Source of the DNA: Erysipelotrichaceae bacterium
GTDB taxonomy: Bacteria; Bacillota_I; Bacilli_A; Erysipelotrichales; Coprobacillaceae
Assembly: GCA_021200395.1 (NCBI GenBank)
Contig: JAJQGQ010000281.1
Coordinates: 1-6,275, forward strand
Reading direction: 5' to 3'
Length of the DNA: 6,275 nt
This document shows, in pieces, positions 5,726-6,275 of this stretch. Position 1 is the stretch's first letter. Each line of letters begins with the position of its first letter. The notes beneath the pieces were generated by a model. The model was not told where the DNA came from and made no database searches. It saw only the letters and a program-made list of their open reading frames with translations. The position numbers were made by a program, and so were the translations under genes.

Positions 5726-6217
5726 TTATGCCAGCACCACCAATCTGTCATTCTTATCTTCCTCATCTTCAATTAAAACAACACCATTGTTCTTATATTG
5801 TTTCAATACAAAATAAGTTTGAGTACCAGTAACACCATCAATACTTGCTAACTTACTTGCCACAAAATAAGCAGCTTCCTGCATTGTTCTACCTTTAACA
5901 ACTGCTACAAAATCAAAACTACCACTTAATAAATACATTGTATCTACTTCATCAAATTTATAAATATGACTTGCAATTCTATCATAACCATAATCTCTTT
6001 CAGGCTTTGCATTGATTTCAATCAATGCAGTAACTATCTCATTATTAGTACGATCCCAATTCACAATCGTATGATAGCCACAAATAACCTTTTCTTTTTC
6101 TAATTCAGTTAAACGTTCAATAACATGATCCTTACTCTCATCTAAGGCGGCCGCTAGGTCAGTAATTTTCATCCTCGCATTTTTTTGTAATAAATTTAAT
6201 AATAACTTATCTTCCAT
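5726..6217 (-). CDS. Lrp/AsnC-family transcriptional regulator (AlaR/YugG-like)
   Basis: This 163-residue DNA-binding regulator senses small ligands, usually amino acids. A winged helix-turn-helix covers about 4-53 (LLLNLLQKNARMKITDLAA, then ALDESKDHVIERLTELEKE, then GYHTIVNW). The RAM/AsnC ligand-binding and oligomerisation domain covers about 60-142 (YLLSGSFDFVAVVKG, GVTGTQTYFVLKQYK), followed by a short acidic tail. Length is typical for the family. ATG 6215-6217 has AGGAGG (6225-6230) 7 nt upstream. Zero spacing to the aminotransferase gene indicates one transcript and suggests that it controls this pair, probably including itself. The arrangement and tail resemble B. subtilis YugG (AlaR), reported as an activator of alaT; ligand and sign of regulation here are inferred only. 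Confidence 0.92.
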   Translation of the reverse strand: MEDKLLLNLLQKNARMKITDLAAALDESKDHVIERLTELEKEKVICGYHTIVNWDRTNNEIVTALIEINAKPERDYGYDRIASHIYKFDEVDTMYLLSGSFDFVAVVKGRTMQEAAYFVASKLASIDGVTGTQTYFVLKQYKNNGVVLIEDEEDKNDRLVVLA

Positions 6218-6275
6218 AACGTTTCCTCCTCTTTTTATATAAATATAATTGTAATATATTTTGAATGTTTATGAA
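6218..6275 (-). promoter_or_regulatory. Leader of the Lrp-aminotransferase operon with strong RBS
   Basis: The AT-rich leader holds AGGAGG at 6225-6230. A promoter could be TTCAAA spaced 17-18 bp from TATATA-like sequence, but both hexamers match consensus only partly, and the region is so AT-rich that such matches are cheap. Autoregulatory Lrp-type sites are expected here from the family, but I cannot pick a convincing operator. The window ends 58 nt upstream of the start. Confidence 0.35.

Noticed and set aside
6147..6154. GCGGCCGC (NotI site) in an AT-rich gene, possible vector or assembly scar
   Set aside because: It encodes Ala-Ala-Ala within the helix-turn-helix in frame (DLAAALDE) and the flanks read as normal gene sequence.

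Overview
This is an AT-rich, gene-dense bacterial stretch with strong AGGAGG-type ribosome binding sites, short intergenic gaps and two lipobox lipoproteins. It looks like a low-GC Firmicute (Bacillota). The protein style is compatible with gut Erysipelotrichia or Clostridia, but the genus cannot be set from the sequence alone. Every gene I support lies on the minus strand, so transcription runs from high to low coordinates.

Region 1 (6275-4546): an Lrp/AsnC-family regulator is followed with no gap by a class I/II PLP aminotransferase. The arrangement and both sequences recall the B. subtilis AlaR-AlaT (YugG-YugH) pair, a regulator plus an alanine-type transaminase. The unit ends in a perfect 10-bp hairpin whose 5-nt loop holds the stop codon of the aminotransferase.

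Region 2 (about 4490-251): a new promoter-like -10 box precedes a tightly packed four-gene operon. It encodes a DUF2207-type exported membrane protein with a glycine-rich tail, a VanY/LdcB-type zinc D,D- or L,D-carboxypeptidase lipoprotein with an Ig-like domain, a trimeric-type dUTPase, and a CapA-type (PGA_cap) metallophosphatase-fold lipoprotein. Gaps are 19, 2 and 9 nt. Three products act at the cell surface, so this is mainly an envelope operon with a nucleotide-pool enzyme embedded in it.

Region 3 (1-250): this part holds no intact gene of normal size. It has an extended -10 promoter, an excellent Shine-Dalgarno and a 21-codon reading frame that hits a stop but stays open in the same frame for 32 more codons, as expected of a broken gene. 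At the window edge lies a stem-loop with a short TnpB-tail-like reading frame. This resembles the right end (omega-RNA scaffold end) of an IS200/IS605-type element and is the most unusual part of the window. I saw no CRISPR array, tRNA or rRNA. Apart from the IS-like remnant and the known families above, I cannot point to a clearly new system.
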